From the NCBI GenBank assembly GCA_017615635.1, contig JAFZZR010000181.1, forward strand, positions 1 through 47,582: DNA of 47,582 bases, written 5' to 3'. The first letter of the stretch is position 1. Every line of letters starts with the position of its first letter. The stretch is from Lentisphaeria bacterium (GTDB lineage: Bacteria; Verrucomicrobiota; Lentisphaeria; Victivallales; UBA1829). Both the position numbers and the translations under genes were made by a program. This document shows positions 35,333 to 44,787 of this stretch, one piece after another. The notes under the pieces were generated by a model, which saw only the letters and a program-made list of their open reading frames with translations, had not been told where the DNA came from and ran no database searches.

Positions 35333-36463
35333 TTAGTACCCTGGTTTATTGTTCGAGGCGGATGGCGCGGGCGCCGTTTCTCCGGCGATGCATTCCGGGT
35401 CCACCGGATCCCATCGGAAGTTCTCGAATCCGGGCCCTGACGCCTCGCAGATGCGCTTCATCAGCGTGTATCCGATCTCATACATGGGTACGCGGACAAA
35501 CGTCAGCGCCGGGATCAGTCCGGTGAACGTAAAGCCGGAAGCGATGGCCATGATCCGGAAATCCTGTCCGGGGATCATGCCGTTTTTCTGCGCGGCGATA
35601 TAAAGATCCCGGACCAGATACGCATTGTTGCAGAAAATGAAAAAGCCCCTGAGCTGCTTCAGAATGTCCGGGAGCTGTCCCCGGTCGCTCTCATCGAAGA
35701 TGTGGTCGAACAGTCTTCCGGATCCGATCCCACTGCTTCGGCAGAGCTCGACAAAACGGGAATGGCGCAGTTCGAGATAGTGTTCGGAACTGCTGCGAAG
35801 GGTCAGAACGGCCCATTTTTTCAAACCGGATCCCAGCGCGGAATCCATCACCATGGCAAGCGCTTTTTCGTGATCGTAGCAGACGGGCGTCAGCAGGGCA
35901 GGAACCTTTTGAGGCTGATCGGCAATATGAAAGACCCGGAACTTCCCGGATTCCGCCAGTTCCAGCTGGATGTCCCGGTTCTGGTTCCCCACGAACACCG
36001 CACCGTCGTATTTCTCACGGATCCTTTCGATCTGACGGAATTTTTCCCGGAAGGTGCTGTCCTGACTGATATGCAGGAGATCCAGTTGGACCGGATACTT
36101 CTGCGAACCGGCAAGGAAGCCTCGGTAGAGCTCGCTGTTGAGGCCCCAGTTCTCCATGTCCAGAACACGCGACGAAATCTCCGTTTCCGGAAAGACGAAC
36201 ACCATTTTCCGGGGGTTGCCGGCCCTTTCGAAAAAGTCTTCCGGTACGAACATGCCGCTCTGGGGCATGGAAATGATACAGTTTTCCTCTTCCAGCAGAC
36301 GGCACGCCCTCTGTACCGTCAGACTGCTGACGCCGAACTCCGCCGCCAGTTTTCGGACTGTATCGATCCGTTCACCCGGCTTGTAATAGCCGTTTTTGAT
36401 TCTGGAAAGGAGTTCCTCCTTCAACTGATCGGGGAGGGGGACACCGTTTTTTCTGTTCAGCAT
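35333..36463 (-). CDS. AraR-like regulator (GntR wHTH + LacI-type sensor)
   Basis: The 376-residue protein joins an N-terminal GntR winged helix (about 1-75; [20 protein letters not shown] and [12 protein letters not shown]) to a periplasmic-binding-like sensor of LacI/GalR type (about 85-355; [34 protein letters not shown]). This fusion is the plan of AraR, a sugar-released repressor. Its promoter carries a near-perfect palindrome centred on GTAC (36488-36505), like AraR operators, so autoregulation is likely. It heads the leftward run pseudopilin - GH42-like - exported protein and is divergent from the lactonase gene. The inducer sugar cannot be read from sequence. Confidence 0.85.
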   Translation of the reverse strand: MLNRKNGVPLPDQLKEELLSRIKNGYYKPGERIDTVRKLAAEFGVSSLTVQRACRLLEEENCIISMPQSGMFVPEDFFERAGNPRKMVFVFPETEISSRVLDMENWGLNSELYRGFLAGSQKYPVQLDLLHISQDSTFREKFRQIERIREKYDGAVFVGNQNRDIQLELAESGKFRVFHIADQPQKVPALLTPVCYDHEKALAMVMDSALGSGLKKWAVLTLRSSSEHYLELRHSRFVELCRSSGIGSGRLFDHIFDESDRGQLPDILKQLRGFFIFCNNAYLVRDLYIAAQKNGMIPGQDFRIMAIASGFTFTGLIPALTFVRVPMYEIGYTLMKRICEASGPGFENFRWDPVDPECIAGETAPAPSASNNKPGY

Positions 36464-36487
36464 ACGCCACCTTTTTTCCGTCTGTCA

Positions 36488-36533
36488 AATTGTAGTACGA
36501 CAGTTAATATAGCATGACAATACAGTTTGTCAA
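36488..36533 (-). promoter_or_regulatory. AraR-like operator and promoter of the regulator operon
   Basis: Minus-strand promoter TTGACA (36533-36528), 16 nt, TATATT (36511-36506). Just downstream, over the expected start of transcription, lies the 18-bp palindrome AANTGTNGTACNACANTT (36488-36505). A second inverted repeat, TGACAA-6-TTGTCA (36515-36532), overlaps the -35. Both fit repression by the encoded AraR-like protein. Confidence 0.7.
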
Positions 36534-36599
36534 GACGGGGAAAAAGGCGGGATCGACAAAACAAAACAACAAAACCGGGCATTTTTTCCTCATAAAAAC

Positions 36600-36628
36600 T
36601 TGAAAAAGGGAAAATCCCGCGCTATAGT
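36600..36628 (+). promoter_or_regulatory. Predicted promoter of the lactonase gene and downstream run
   Basis: TTGAAA (36600-36605), 17 nt, TATAGT (36623-36628). No other promoter was noticed before the tRNA, so it may drive 36683-45896. Confidence 0.6.
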
Positions 36629-36682
36629 TGCGGAAATCGATTTTTCGATATGGAACAATCTCTTCCGAAAGGTTCTTTTTTT

Positions 36683-37723
36683 ATGAACAGCGGACTTTTT
36701 TTCCTGTGCGCCTGCAGCGAAACGGACCGGGGCGGGATCCGGCTCTGCCGAATGGAGAGCGATGTCTCCGCCCCCGTTGAACTGGCACTGACGCCTCTGC
36801 CCGGCACGAATTTTCTCTCCTTCTCCCGCGACGGCAAAACTCTCTATGCCACCGCCAACACGAAAGAGGAGGGCGGAAGCGCCGCCGCGTTCCGGTGCGG
36901 ACCGGACGGATCGCTTCAGCTCCTCAGCCGTGTTTCAGCCGAAGGCGTCTCATCCTGTTACGTCTCCTGCTCGCCCGACGGACGGTATCTCTACACGGCC
37001 AATTACTCTTCCGGGAGCGTTACGGAATTCGAACTGGCGGAAGACGGCTCTATCGTCCGGCGGATCCGCGTGATAGAACATCGCGGTCCCTGCGGGCCGG
37101 TGAGGGACCGTCAGGAAAAGCCGCATACGCATTGCACCGTTTTTACGCCCGACGGGAAGTATCTGTGCGTGAATGATCTCGGGATGGATTCCATCCTTCT
37201 CTATCCCGTAACGCCCGACGGGCTTGCCCTGCCTGCGGCGGAATGGAAGGCCGAGCCCGGCGAAGGACCGCGTCACATTCTGTTCGATAAGAGCGGATCG
37301 TACGCGTATGTCGTCAATGAGCTTGCCAGCAGCGTGACCGCCCTCCGGTACTCCGACGGAAAGCTGGAACGGCTCGGTTCCTGGTCCGCCCTGCCGCCCG
37401 ACTGTCCCGTCAAGACCAAAGCCGCCGCCATCCGCTTTTCGCCGGACGGGCGGTATCTTTTCGCCACGAACCGGGGCTTTGACAGCGTTGCCTGCTTCCG
37501 GATCGTTTCGCCCGGCGTTCTGGAGCTTGCGGATATCGTTTCGTCCCGCGGATCCAGTCCCCGCGACTTCCAGTTCCTGCCGGGCGGGAAGATTGCGGCT
37601 GCCGCCAATGAATTTTCCGATCAGGTCTGTCTGTTCGACTACGAGGCCGGATCGGGAACGCTGCGTTACCGCGAAGGAGCGGATCTGACCGATCTGCCGC
37701 GGCCTCTATACATCGCCTTTTGA
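36683..37723 (+). CDS. Lactonase-family seven-bladed beta-propeller (6-phosphogluconolactonase-like)
   Basis: ATG 36683 (346 residues) is preferred over 36650: it has AAAGG upstream and places the first blade at the family's usual distance from the N-terminus. Repeated propeller motifs are visible: SFSRDGKTLYATAN, SCSPDGRYLYTANY, FTPDGKYLCVNDLG, FDKSGSYAYVVNE, FSPDGRYLFATNRG. PHTHCTVFTPDG and GPRHILF match the conserved His-containing strands of the YbhE/Pgl lactonase family. It probably hydrolyses 6-phosphogluconolactone or a related sugar lactone in the cytoplasm. The GldG-like gene starts 27 nt downstream. Confidence 0.85.
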   Translation: MNSGLFFLCACSETDRGGIRLCRMESDVSAPVELALTPLPGTNFLSFSRDGKTLYATANTKEEGGSAAAFRCGPDGSLQLLSRVSAEGVSSCYVSCSPDGRYLYTANYSSGSVTEFELAEDGSIVRRIRVIEHRGPCGPVRDRQEKPHTHCTVFTPDGKYLCVNDLGMDSILLYPVTPDGLALPAAEWKAEPGEGPRHILFDKSGSYAYVVNELASSVTALRYSDGKLERLGSWSALPPDCPVKTKAAAIRFSPDGRYLFATNRGFDSVACFRIVSPGVLELADIVSSRGSSPRDFQFLPGGKIAAAANEFSDQVCLFDYEAGSGTLRYREGADLTDLPRPLYIAF

Positions 37724-37750
37724 TCCTTCAACCCGTGCCGGAGGAAAACC

Positions 37751-40207
37751 ATGGTCCCCACCCTGACAAACCGCCTTCTGAAACAAATGCTTTTCGTATT
37801 CGTCCTGTGCGCCGTCTCCATCCCGCGGCTCCAGGCGGACGTGACCGTCTCCCGTACCCGGATCGGCGGGCGGACTTCCGCAATTTTCCGGAACAGCTGG
37901 AGCGAATTTCAGTGTTTCGTGGAAAACACGGACAAGGTTCCCCACGATGTGCGTGTCCGGGTCCGCGCGGCGGATGACGGAACCCAGTCGAACTTTTTCT
38001 CGGGATCGATCCGGATCCCCGCGGAGACGTCGTCGTATTTGCGTTTTCCGATCATAACGGAGAACTCCCAGAAGTATCTGGTCGATCTTTTCTGCGACGG
38101 GAAAAAGCATCCCACCGGCGAGATGAGCTCCATTCTTGTGAATTTCTGCAACAACAAGCAGCGCCGCAGTTTCGTTTTCAGCGATGACGGAGAAACGCCC
38201 TCGTTCCTTTTCAGCCTTAAAGGCATCAAGGAAGAACACAGTGCCACTGTCCTTCCGGCGGATTCCGTGCCGGACTCTTCTCTCTACTATCAGAACTGCG
38301 ATACGCTTATAATCGACGATCCGGACTTCACCCGATTCTCGTCCGCCCAGTTCCAGGCCATCCTGACCTATGTGGCGGAAGGCGGGATCCTGTTGTTTAC
38401 GAATCCGAAGGGCGCTCTGGCCGCGGCGCAGACGCCTCTGGCCGATCTTCTGCCTGTCATTCCGCAGAAGACGGTGACCTCGGACAAACTTCCTCTTTCC
38501 GGACTTATCCGGGCACAGGCAAATCTGCCGGGGCAGGCGGATTTTCTGGTATCCATCCCCCGCGAACGGAGCGTCGTCTCCGCGCAATGGGAAGGTCTTC
38601 CGCTTTTCGCGGAACGGCAGTACGGGCTGGGGACCGTCCGGCTTCTGGCGTTCGAGCCGAAGAAGGAGGATTTTCTGGGAAAGGATTCGGCGGCACTGGC
38701 GCTGGCGAAGCGTTTGATCGTCCGTCAGGCTCTTTTCCCGAACCGGGTATTGTTCGAGAGCAAGCTGGATCAGCTTACCGGATTCGATATTCCCAGTGTT
38801 TCGGAGATCAGCGGCATGGCTGTCGCCTATCTGGCGGTTTTCTTCGTCATTCTGCTCATGGGGTTCCTGCTTCACTGTCCGAGACTGGCCTGGCTGACTA
38901 CTGTGGCCGCGGCCGTCGGCATGATCGCCATCGTGCTTCATAAGGCGGCGAAGACCTTCGAGAACCGGAATTCCGTTCTGGCGGAAGTGACGCTGGAAAG
39001 CGCGCAGCCGGTCCGTTCCGGGGAGACGTTCGGATCCTGCTTCATGAAAGAGGGGGCGACCGTCCGGCTTCAGGCATCCGGCGATGCGGATATCCATTTT
39101 TCCACGATCCTGCGGGATCCCCGGATCAGCTACTACTCGACGGCGTTTCTCCAGCAGACATCGATGGGTTCCAAGAACATTTCGAAGACCAAAGACACAA
39201 AGAAGAAAGTGCAGGAGGAGCGGCCCGTGCGGATCGTCGCACCTCTGGACATAACCCGTTCCGAAACCGGATCCGTATACCTCCCCGGTCTCTCTCTGGC
39301 GCCGCGGACCAGCCGGGAATTCATGGCCCGCTTCTCCCGCCCCGCTACGGAGTCCATGGTTATGCGGCCCGGCTGGGAGCCGGAGCTGATTTTGTCGGAT
39401 AAAGGTCTGGATATGACACCGTATCAGGTCCCGAAGGAACTGGGCATCCCGGGATCGGCTTCCGTCTGGCTGGTTCTGCCGGGCGGAGTGCGGAGCGTCT
39501 CCATGAACGGATCCGGCCTCTGCCGTCTTTCCGGCGGGGGAGGGCTTCTGGTGGATGAGGCGGCCAGGTCCATGGCGCTCATGCTTACCCGCGGACTCCG
39601 GAAGCAGGGACCGTATCTGGCGTTCATCCGGGATGTGAACAGCAGTTTTCTCACCACCAATGTACGGACGGCGCCCCAGGGCAAAAAGATTCTAATGGTC
39701 CCCGCCCGGATCACCATCGCTTCCCGCACGGTCCGGATCCCCCGCGAGCTTCTGACTTTCTCCCCCAGGGATGTGGCGTCGCGGTTCGTGGTCAACGGCA
39801 ATGATATTATGACGGGCATGCCGATCCTGACCGGATTCGCCGCCGGAGTCCGGATCTCTTTGCCCTCGGAGGTCGCGCCGCTTCTGAAACCGGAGAAGAT
39901 TTCCCTGGTTCTGGATTGCCGGATGGCGGACAGCGTCAGCCTGGATGCCGTCCTTTCGACGCCCTCCGGTGAAAAGTCAGGCCGGAAAAATTCCAGAAAC
40001 GAATATGAATTCACGGATTTTCCGCCCTCATACAGGACGGATGAGGCCGCCGCTTTCACGCTGTTCCTCAAGACGAAACATCTTGTGAATCCCTCCAGCC
40101 TCTCGCCCGAGCAGGCCATGATGGCGAATTCCTGGAGCCTCCGGTCGCTGGAAGCGGAGGTCACCGGAAAGCTGGATGAATCCATTCCGCTTCCGGCCAG
40201 ATTTTAA
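37751..40207 (+). CDS. Exported membrane protein, GldG-like partner of an ABC exporter
   Basis: The 818-residue protein has an N-terminal signal or anchor (about 8-28). The first part (about 30-345) includes a Rossmann-like segment, CDTLIIDDPDFTRFSSAQ... to GGILLFTNP, similar to the GldG/DUF4350-type periplasmic domains. Two adjacent transmembrane helices lie at about 353-398, followed by a large C-terminal beta-rich region. The ABC ATPase and permease follow immediately (48 and 2 nt). Such triads resemble the gliding-motility Gld A-F-G complex and related exporters of unknown cargo in Planctomycetes/Lentisphaerae. GGAGG is well placed for the ATG. Function is inferred from context. Confidence 0.6.
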   Translation: MVPTLTNRLLKQMLFVFVLCAVSIPRLQADVTVSRTRIGGRTSAIFRNSWSEFQCFVENTDKVPHDVRVRVRAADDGTQSNFFSGSIRIPAETSSYLRFPIITENSQKYLVDLFCDGKKHPTGEMSSILVNFCNNKQRRSFVFSDDGETPSFLFSLKGIKEEHSATVLPADSVPDSSLYYQNCDTLIIDDPDFTRFSSAQFQAILTYVAEGGILLFTNPKGALAAAQTPLADLLPVIPQKTVTSDKLPLSGLIRAQANLPGQADFLVSIPRERSVVSAQWEGLPLFAERQYGLGTVRLLAFEPKKEDFLGKDSAALALAKRLIVRQALFPNRVLFESKLDQLTGFDIPSVSEISGMAVAYLAVFFVILLMGFLLHCPRLAWLTTVAAAVGMIAIVLHKAAKTFENRNSVLAEVTLESAQPVRSGETFGSCFMKEGATVRLQASGDADIHFSTILRDPRISYYSTAFLQQTSMGSKNISKTKDTKKKVQEERPVRIVAPLDITRSETGSVYLPGLSLAPRTSREFMARFSRPATESMVMRPGWEPELILSDKGLDMTPYQVPKELGIPGSASVWLVLPGGVRSVSMNGSGLCRLSGGGGLLVDEAARSMALMLTRGLRKQGPYLAFIRDVNSSFLTTNVRTAPQGKKILMVPARITIASRTVRIPRELLTFSPRDVASRFVVNGNDIMTGMPILTGFAAGVRISLPSEVAPLLKPEKISLVLDCRMADSVSLDAVLSTPSGEKSGRKNSRNEYEFTDFPPSYRTDEAAAFTLFLKTKHLVNPSSLSPEQAMMANSWSLRSLEAEVTGKLDESIPLPARF

Positions 40208-40255
40208 CGAGAATCAAAAGAAAGAAAACATATTAAGAACACACGGGAGATGAAC

Positions 40256-41302
40256 ATGACGACGAACATGATCGAGACAAAGGGGCTGACGAGGAAGTTC
40301 GGACAGGACCGGGGCATATTCGACATCAATCTGGAGGTTCCCCGGAATTCCATCTACGGATTCATCGGGCACAACGGAGCCGGCAAAACCACCACGATCA
40401 AGATCCTCTGCGGACTCCTTCAGGCGTCCTCCGGGACGGCGTTTATTGACGGCTGCGAGGTGAACCGGAAGAATCTTCCGAAAATCAAACGGATGATCGG
40501 CTACATGCCCGATATCACCGGCGTCTACGAACAGATGAGCGTGTGGGAGTTTCTCGACTTCTACGGCGCCGCGTTCCGGATCCGTCCTGACGTGCGCAGC
40601 AAACGGATCAAGGATGCTCTGGAACTCGCCGGCGCTTCCCAGATGATCGATTATCAGGTCGCCAGCCTCTCCCGAGGCATGCGGCAGAAGGTCGGTCTGG
40701 CGAAGACCCTCATTCACGATCCGCAGGTCCTGATCCTCGACGAGCCCGCGGGCGGACTGGATCCGCAGGCTCGTGTGGAAATGCGGAAAGCCATCCGCAG
40801 CCTGAAAGATCTTGGCAAAACCATCCTCCTCTCCAGCCATATCCTCCCGGAACTCGCCTCCATCTGTGACCGGGTGGGCATCCTCAACAAAGGAAAACTT
40901 CTTGCGCAGGGCACCGTCCGGGATATCGCGGATGTCGTCCACGAAGCGCTCTCCATTTCCGTTACGGTGGACAACGATCCGCAGAAGGCCATGGATCTGG
41001 TCAAGACTCTGGACGGTGTGGAATCTGTGACCGCGGGCGATGCGAATCAGTTCTTCCTGCGGTACCACGGCGCCCGGGAAAAGGCGGGTTTGATCCTCTC
41101 GCACCTGATGAAGAACGACATTCATGTACGCTGGTTTGCCGAAAACGAGACGGACCTGGAAAACGTCTATCTGAATATGACCCACGACGCTGAAGGCAAA
41201 GACAAGGAAGAGGAGAAGACCGAAGAGAAAAAGCCGTCCGGAAAGGCTGAGGCCAAATCCGAAGATAAATCCAAGTCCAAAAACGAAAAGAAAGAGGCCT
41301 GA
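40256..41302 (+). CDS. ABC transporter ATPase (GldA/CcmA-type) with charged C-terminal tail
   Basis: ATG 40256 is chosen because GGGAGA (40245-40250) overlaps an earlier ATG at 40250. The 348-residue protein has Walker A GHNGAGKTT at 38-46, the signature SLSRGMRQK near 136-144, Walker B LILDEPAGGLDP near 159-170 and the switch His in LLSSHILPE. After the nucleotide-binding domain (to about 230) comes a DUF4162-like C-terminal part and an unusual tail of about 35 almost wholly charged residues (KDKEEEKTEEKK...). It would power the permease encoded 2 nt downstream, together with the GldG-like protein. The tail may bind another subunit or nothing. Confidence 0.9.
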   Translation: MTTNMIETKGLTRKFGQDRGIFDINLEVPRNSIYGFIGHNGAGKTTTIKILCGLLQASSGTAFIDGCEVNRKNLPKIKRMIGYMPDITGVYEQMSVWEFLDFYGAAFRIRPDVRSKRIKDALELAGASQMIDYQVASLSRGMRQKVGLAKTLIHDPQVLILDEPAGGLDPQARVEMRKAIRSLKDLGKTILLSSHILPELASICDRVGILNKGKLLAQGTVRDIADVVHEALSISVTVDNDPQKAMDLVKTLDGVESVTAGDANQFFLRYHGAREKAGLILSHLMKNDIHVRWFAENETDLENVYLNMTHDAEGKDKEEEKTEEKKPSGKAEAKSEDKSKSKNEKKEA

Positions 41303-41304
41303 CC

Positions 41305-43095
41305 ATGTTCCTCGACAATCCCATATTCCGAAGGGAATTCGTGGCGCTGGCTCGGTCCTGGAAAACCTCCGCCCTCATCAGCGCCTATCTGGTCTCGCTT
41401 TCCCTGCTGCTGATCATTCTCTGGCCTGCGGGCGGGATCCATTCCGTGGTCACGGACAATTCCCGGGAAATTTTTTCCATGTTCTTCACCGCGGACCTGA
41501 TCCTTCTGATGATGATGGTCCCCGCCTTCACCGCGGGCGCCATCACCATGGAGCGGGAAAACGAAACGTATCAGGCCCTTTTCTGTACGCTGATGCGCCC
41601 CTTCTCCATCATGACCGGAAAGCTCTTTTCCGCCATCCTGATGCTGCTGATCCTGTCCGTTCTCTCTCTGCCCATCGCGGCCCTGTGCGCCCTGACCGGC
41701 GGACTGGATCTCACCGCCCTCATCCGGATCTGCTCCATCCTGCTGGCCGCCGCCATTTCCTACGGACTGGTGGGGCTGGCCTGCAGTTCCGTCTGCAAGA
41801 GGACCAGCGCCGCCGTCGTGCTCACGTACGGATTCCTTCTGCTGCTTTCCGGGGCGACCTGGCTTCCGGCAGCTCTGCTTTCCAATCTGCTTCCCTCCCT
41901 GGATCCGGTGTGGCAGGGAATCCGTTCCATCAGTCCCTTCGATGCCCTGGCGTTCCTGCTGTATCCGGACAACTACAAGGCGGCCCTGACCGTGGTCCTC
42001 TCGCCGGAATCCTCGATCGGCGTGACGGTTTCCCCGTATCATCTGTATCTGTTCTTCTCCGTCCTTACGACGATCTTTTCCTTTTCGGTGTTCTACAAAA
42101 ACATCCGTCGGCCGCCGCAGTCCAGCCGGGTGATGAAGGGACAGGTCTATACGGAACAGAAGATCTTCATCAAGCGGAAGCTGACCTTCCCCTTCTATCT
42201 GCTGGACCCGCTTCGGCGGAAGAAACCCATCGGCGCCTGGCGCAACCCTGTCTTTGTGGCGGAGATGCGTAGCAAACTGTTTTCCAATCCGCAGTTCGTG
42301 CTCCGGTCGATCTCGGTCATCCTGATCATCAGCGTGCTGCTTCTTCTGCTTGTCTCCGTTCAGTTTTCGGAATTCCTGGATGCCGATGTTGTTCGGATCT
42401 CGGCCATCGTTTTCCAACTGGGCGTGGTGACCCTGCTGGCGCCGGGCGTCAGCAGCAGTCTGATCACGGAAGAGATCAGCTGCGGAACCTTTCAGGCGCT
42501 CCGCATGACGACGATCTCGCCCATGACGGTGATTTCTGGAAAGCTGAAGGCAACGTTCTTCTATGCCATGATCTTTGTCTGCTCCGGGATCCTCGTTTTC
42601 CTCACCATGACCTATCTGCAGGTGCAGGATGTCTCCGGCGATCTTTCCATCTTCTCGGGCAAATTCTGGTCCGGTCTGGCCAAAAATCTGCCTGATGCGG
42701 AGTGGCGGGCGAAGGCTGTATCGGTATACACCTGCCTCTTCGCCTGGATCATGATCCTCCTGCTGACCACCATTACCTGCCTCAGCGCGGGGCTCTTTGC
42801 CAGCACCATTGCGAAGAATACGTCCATCGCCACCGCCATGAGCTACGGGTTCACCGGTTTCTGCTGTATTGTGACGCTGCTGCCCAGTCCTCTGGCCGAC
42901 AAGCTGGAGCCTGGATTCGCACGACTGATCCTGGCCTGCAATCCGTATATTTCCGCCATTCAGGCGGCAGGCGGACGCTTCCTCGAATATCCTGATTTGT
43001 GGACCATCAATATCCGGCTTCAGATCTGCGTGATCATCCTCTTCTTTGCCGGTTCCACGATCCGGGTTTGGTACCTCTTCCAGAAGAAGGACTGA
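41305..43095 (+). CDS. ABC-2-type permease
   Basis: The 596-residue integral membrane protein begins [17 protein letters not shown], a cytoplasmic start typical of ABC-2 permeases of this type, then has about twelve hydrophobic helices in two groups of six (about 20-265 and 330-590), so it looks like a fused dimer of ABC-2 half-permeases. A second REF-like cytoplasmic start ([22 protein letters not shown], about 312-333) marks the second half. With the ATPase it should form a complete exporter; the substrate is unknown. hisF follows after 30 nt. Confidence 0.85.
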   Translation: MFLDNPIFRREFVALARSWKTSALISAYLVSLSLLLIILWPAGGIHSVVTDNSREIFSMFFTADLILLMMMVPAFTAGAITMERENETYQALFCTLMRPFSIMTGKLFSAILMLLILSVLSLPIAALCALTGGLDLTALIRICSILLAAAISYGLVGLACSSVCKRTSAAVVLTYGFLLLLSGATWLPAALLSNLLPSLDPVWQGIRSISPFDALAFLLYPDNYKAALTVVLSPESSIGVTVSPYHLYLFFSVLTTIFSFSVFYKNIRRPPQSSRVMKGQVYTEQKIFIKRKLTFPFYLLDPLRRKKPIGAWRNPVFVAEMRSKLFSNPQFVLRSISVILIISVLLLLLVSVQFSEFLDADVVRISAIVFQLGVVTLLAPGVSSSLITEEISCGTFQALRMTTISPMTVISGKLKATFFYAMIFVCSGILVFLTMTYLQVQDVSGDLSIFSGKFWSGLAKNLPDAEWRAKAVSVYTCLFAWIMILLLTTITCLSAGLFASTIAKNTSIATAMSYGFTGFCCIVTLLPSPLADKLEPGFARLILACNPYISAIQAAGGRFLEYPDLWTINIRLQICVIILFFAGSTIRVWYLFQKKD

Positions 43096-43125
43096 GTCCC
43101 CGCATTTTTCGAAAAGAGCTGACAC

Positions 43126-43890
43126 ATGCTTGCAAAACGTATTATCCCCTGCCTCGACGTCACCGGCGGACGCGTGGTGAAAGGGGTCAACTTCGTCAAT
43201 CTGACGGACGCCGGAGATCCGGTGGAGGCGGCGATCCGATACAATGCCCAGGGCGCCGACGAACTGGTCTTCCTGGACATCACCGCCACCTCGGATGGAC
43301 GGGCGACCGTCTCCGATGTGGTCCGCCGTACCGCCGAACAGGTTTTCATTCCCCTGACGGTGGGCGGCGGGATCCGGAGCGTGGATGACATCCGTCTCAT
43401 GCTGAATTCCGGCGCCGATAAAGTGTCGGTCAACTCGGCGGCCGTGGCGCATCCCGAACTGATCCGGGAAGGCGCCAAGCGCTTCGGATCCCAATGCATA
43501 GTGCTCGCACTGGATGCCCGGAGAGTCCCCGGAAAGACGGATAAATGGGAAGTTTTCGTGCGGGGCGGTCGGGATGGGACCGGGATCGATGCCGTGGAGT
43601 GGGCGAAGAAAGCCGTTTCTCTGGGCGCCGGTGAGATCCTCCTTACCAGCATGGATGCGGACGGCACAAAAAACGGCTATGACTGCGCTCTTACGCGCGC
43701 CGTATCCGAATCCGTGGGCGTGCCGGTCATCGCTTCCGGCGGCGCAGGTACGCTCGAACATCTCTCGCAGGTCCTCGCCGAAGGAAAAGCCGACGCCGTG
43801 CTTGCCGCCAGCATCTTCCATTTCGGGACCTACACGATCCCGCAGGCAAAACAATTTCTCCAGTCGCGCGGAATACCCGTGCGGCTCTGA
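43126..43890 (+). CDS. hisF: Imidazole glycerol phosphate synthase, cyclase subunit
   Basis: The 254-residue protein matches HisF throughout: [11 protein letters not shown] with catalytic Asp11, [10 protein letters not shown], the phosphate loop TVGGGIRS (78-85), catalytic Asp130 in [21 protein letters not shown] and [13 protein letters not shown]. It closes the imidazole ring of IGP from PRFAR and ammonia supplied by HisH, which is not in the window. Other his genes are also absent here, so hisF is detached from a his operon. It lies between the ABC permease and panC in the same direction. Confidence 0.97.
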   Translation: MLAKRIIPCLDVTGGRVVKGVNFVNLTDAGDPVEAAIRYNAQGADELVFLDITATSDGRATVSDVVRRTAEQVFIPLTVGGGIRSVDDIRLMLNSGADKVSVNSAAVAHPELIREGAKRFGSQCIVLALDARRVPGKTDKWEVFVRGGRDGTGIDAVEWAKKAVSLGAGEILLTSMDADGTKNGYDCALTRAVSESVGVPVIASGGAGTLEHLSQVLAEGKADAVLAASIFHFGTYTIPQAKQFLQSRGIPVRL

Positions 43891-43929
43891 CATGTTCGCA
43901 GAATCAATCGCGGAAAGGAGCGTCGGAAC

Positions 43930-44787
43930 ATGATTCGCATCATTCATTCCATTTCGGAACTTCAGAAATGGTCCATGGACCAGAAAAAACAGGGAAAGAC
44001 CGTCGGACTGGTCCCCACTATGGGATTCCTCCACGCCGGACATCTCTCCCTCATCGATGCGGCCCGCGCAGGCGGCGCGGACTCCGTTGTCGTTTCCGTC
44101 TTCGTGAACCCGACTCAGTTCGGGCCGACGGAAGACTTCGATCAGTATCCCCGTGACTTCGAGCATGACCGCCGTCTGTGCGAGGAGCGGGGCGCCGATG
44201 TGATCTTCGCCCCCGCCGTTTCCGATATGTATGCCGCGCCCGTCACCTGCTGGGTGGAGGAGACCGAGATTTCCAAAGGACTCTGCGGACGGACCCGGCC
44301 GATTCATTTCCGGGGCGTGGCCACGGTGGTGACGAAACTCTTCAACGCCGCGCTGCCCGATCTGGCCGTTTTCGGTCAGAAGGATGCACAGCAGGCGGCG
44401 GTCATCAAGCGCATGGTCCGCGACCTCAATTTCCCCGTGCGGATCATCGTGGCGCCCATTGTCCGCGAGGAAGACGGCCTGGCCCTCAGCTCCCGGAACA
44501 AATATTTGAGCAAAGACGAGCACGATCGCGCTCTCTCTATCTCCCGCTCCCTCTTCGCCGCCAAAAAAGCGCTGGAATCCGGGATTCGGAAGGATGCTTT
44601 GGCCGAGACCGGGATTATTCGCAAAGCGCTGGAGGAGGCCGGAGGAGTCGTCGATTACGTGGAAGTGCTCGATCCCGATTCCATGATGCCTCTGACCGAC
44701 GGATCGGTCCGCCCCGCTCTTTTCGCCGTGGCCGTCCGCTTCGGATCCACGAGGCTTATCGACAATCTCCGGGTGGAACGGGCATGA
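43930..44787 (+). CDS. panC: Pantothenate synthetase
   Basis: The 285-residue protein shows the PanC pattern: PTMGFLHAGHLSLI with the HxGH-type ATP site (35-38), VVSVFVNPTQFGPTEDF, the pantoate/beta-alanine region FRGVATVVTKLFN, FGQKDAQQ and LALSSRNKYLS. It joins pantoate and beta-alanine with ATP in coenzyme A synthesis. AAAGGAG precedes the ATG. Its stop codon overlaps the start of the HydE-like gene (ATGA at 44784-44787). panB and panD are not in the window. Confidence 0.97.
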   Translation: MIRIIHSISELQKWSMDQKKQGKTVGLVPTMGFLHAGHLSLIDAARAGGADSVVVSVFVNPTQFGPTEDFDQYPRDFEHDRRLCEERGADVIFAPAVSDMYAAPVTCWVEETEISKGLCGRTRPIHFRGVATVVTKLFNAALPDLAVFGQKDAQQAAVIKRMVRDLNFPVRIIVAPIVREEDGLALSSRNKYLSKDEHDRALSISRSLFAAKKALESGIRKDALAETGIIRKALEEAGGVVDYVEVLDPDSMMPLTDGSVRPALFAVAVRFGSTRLIDNLRVERA

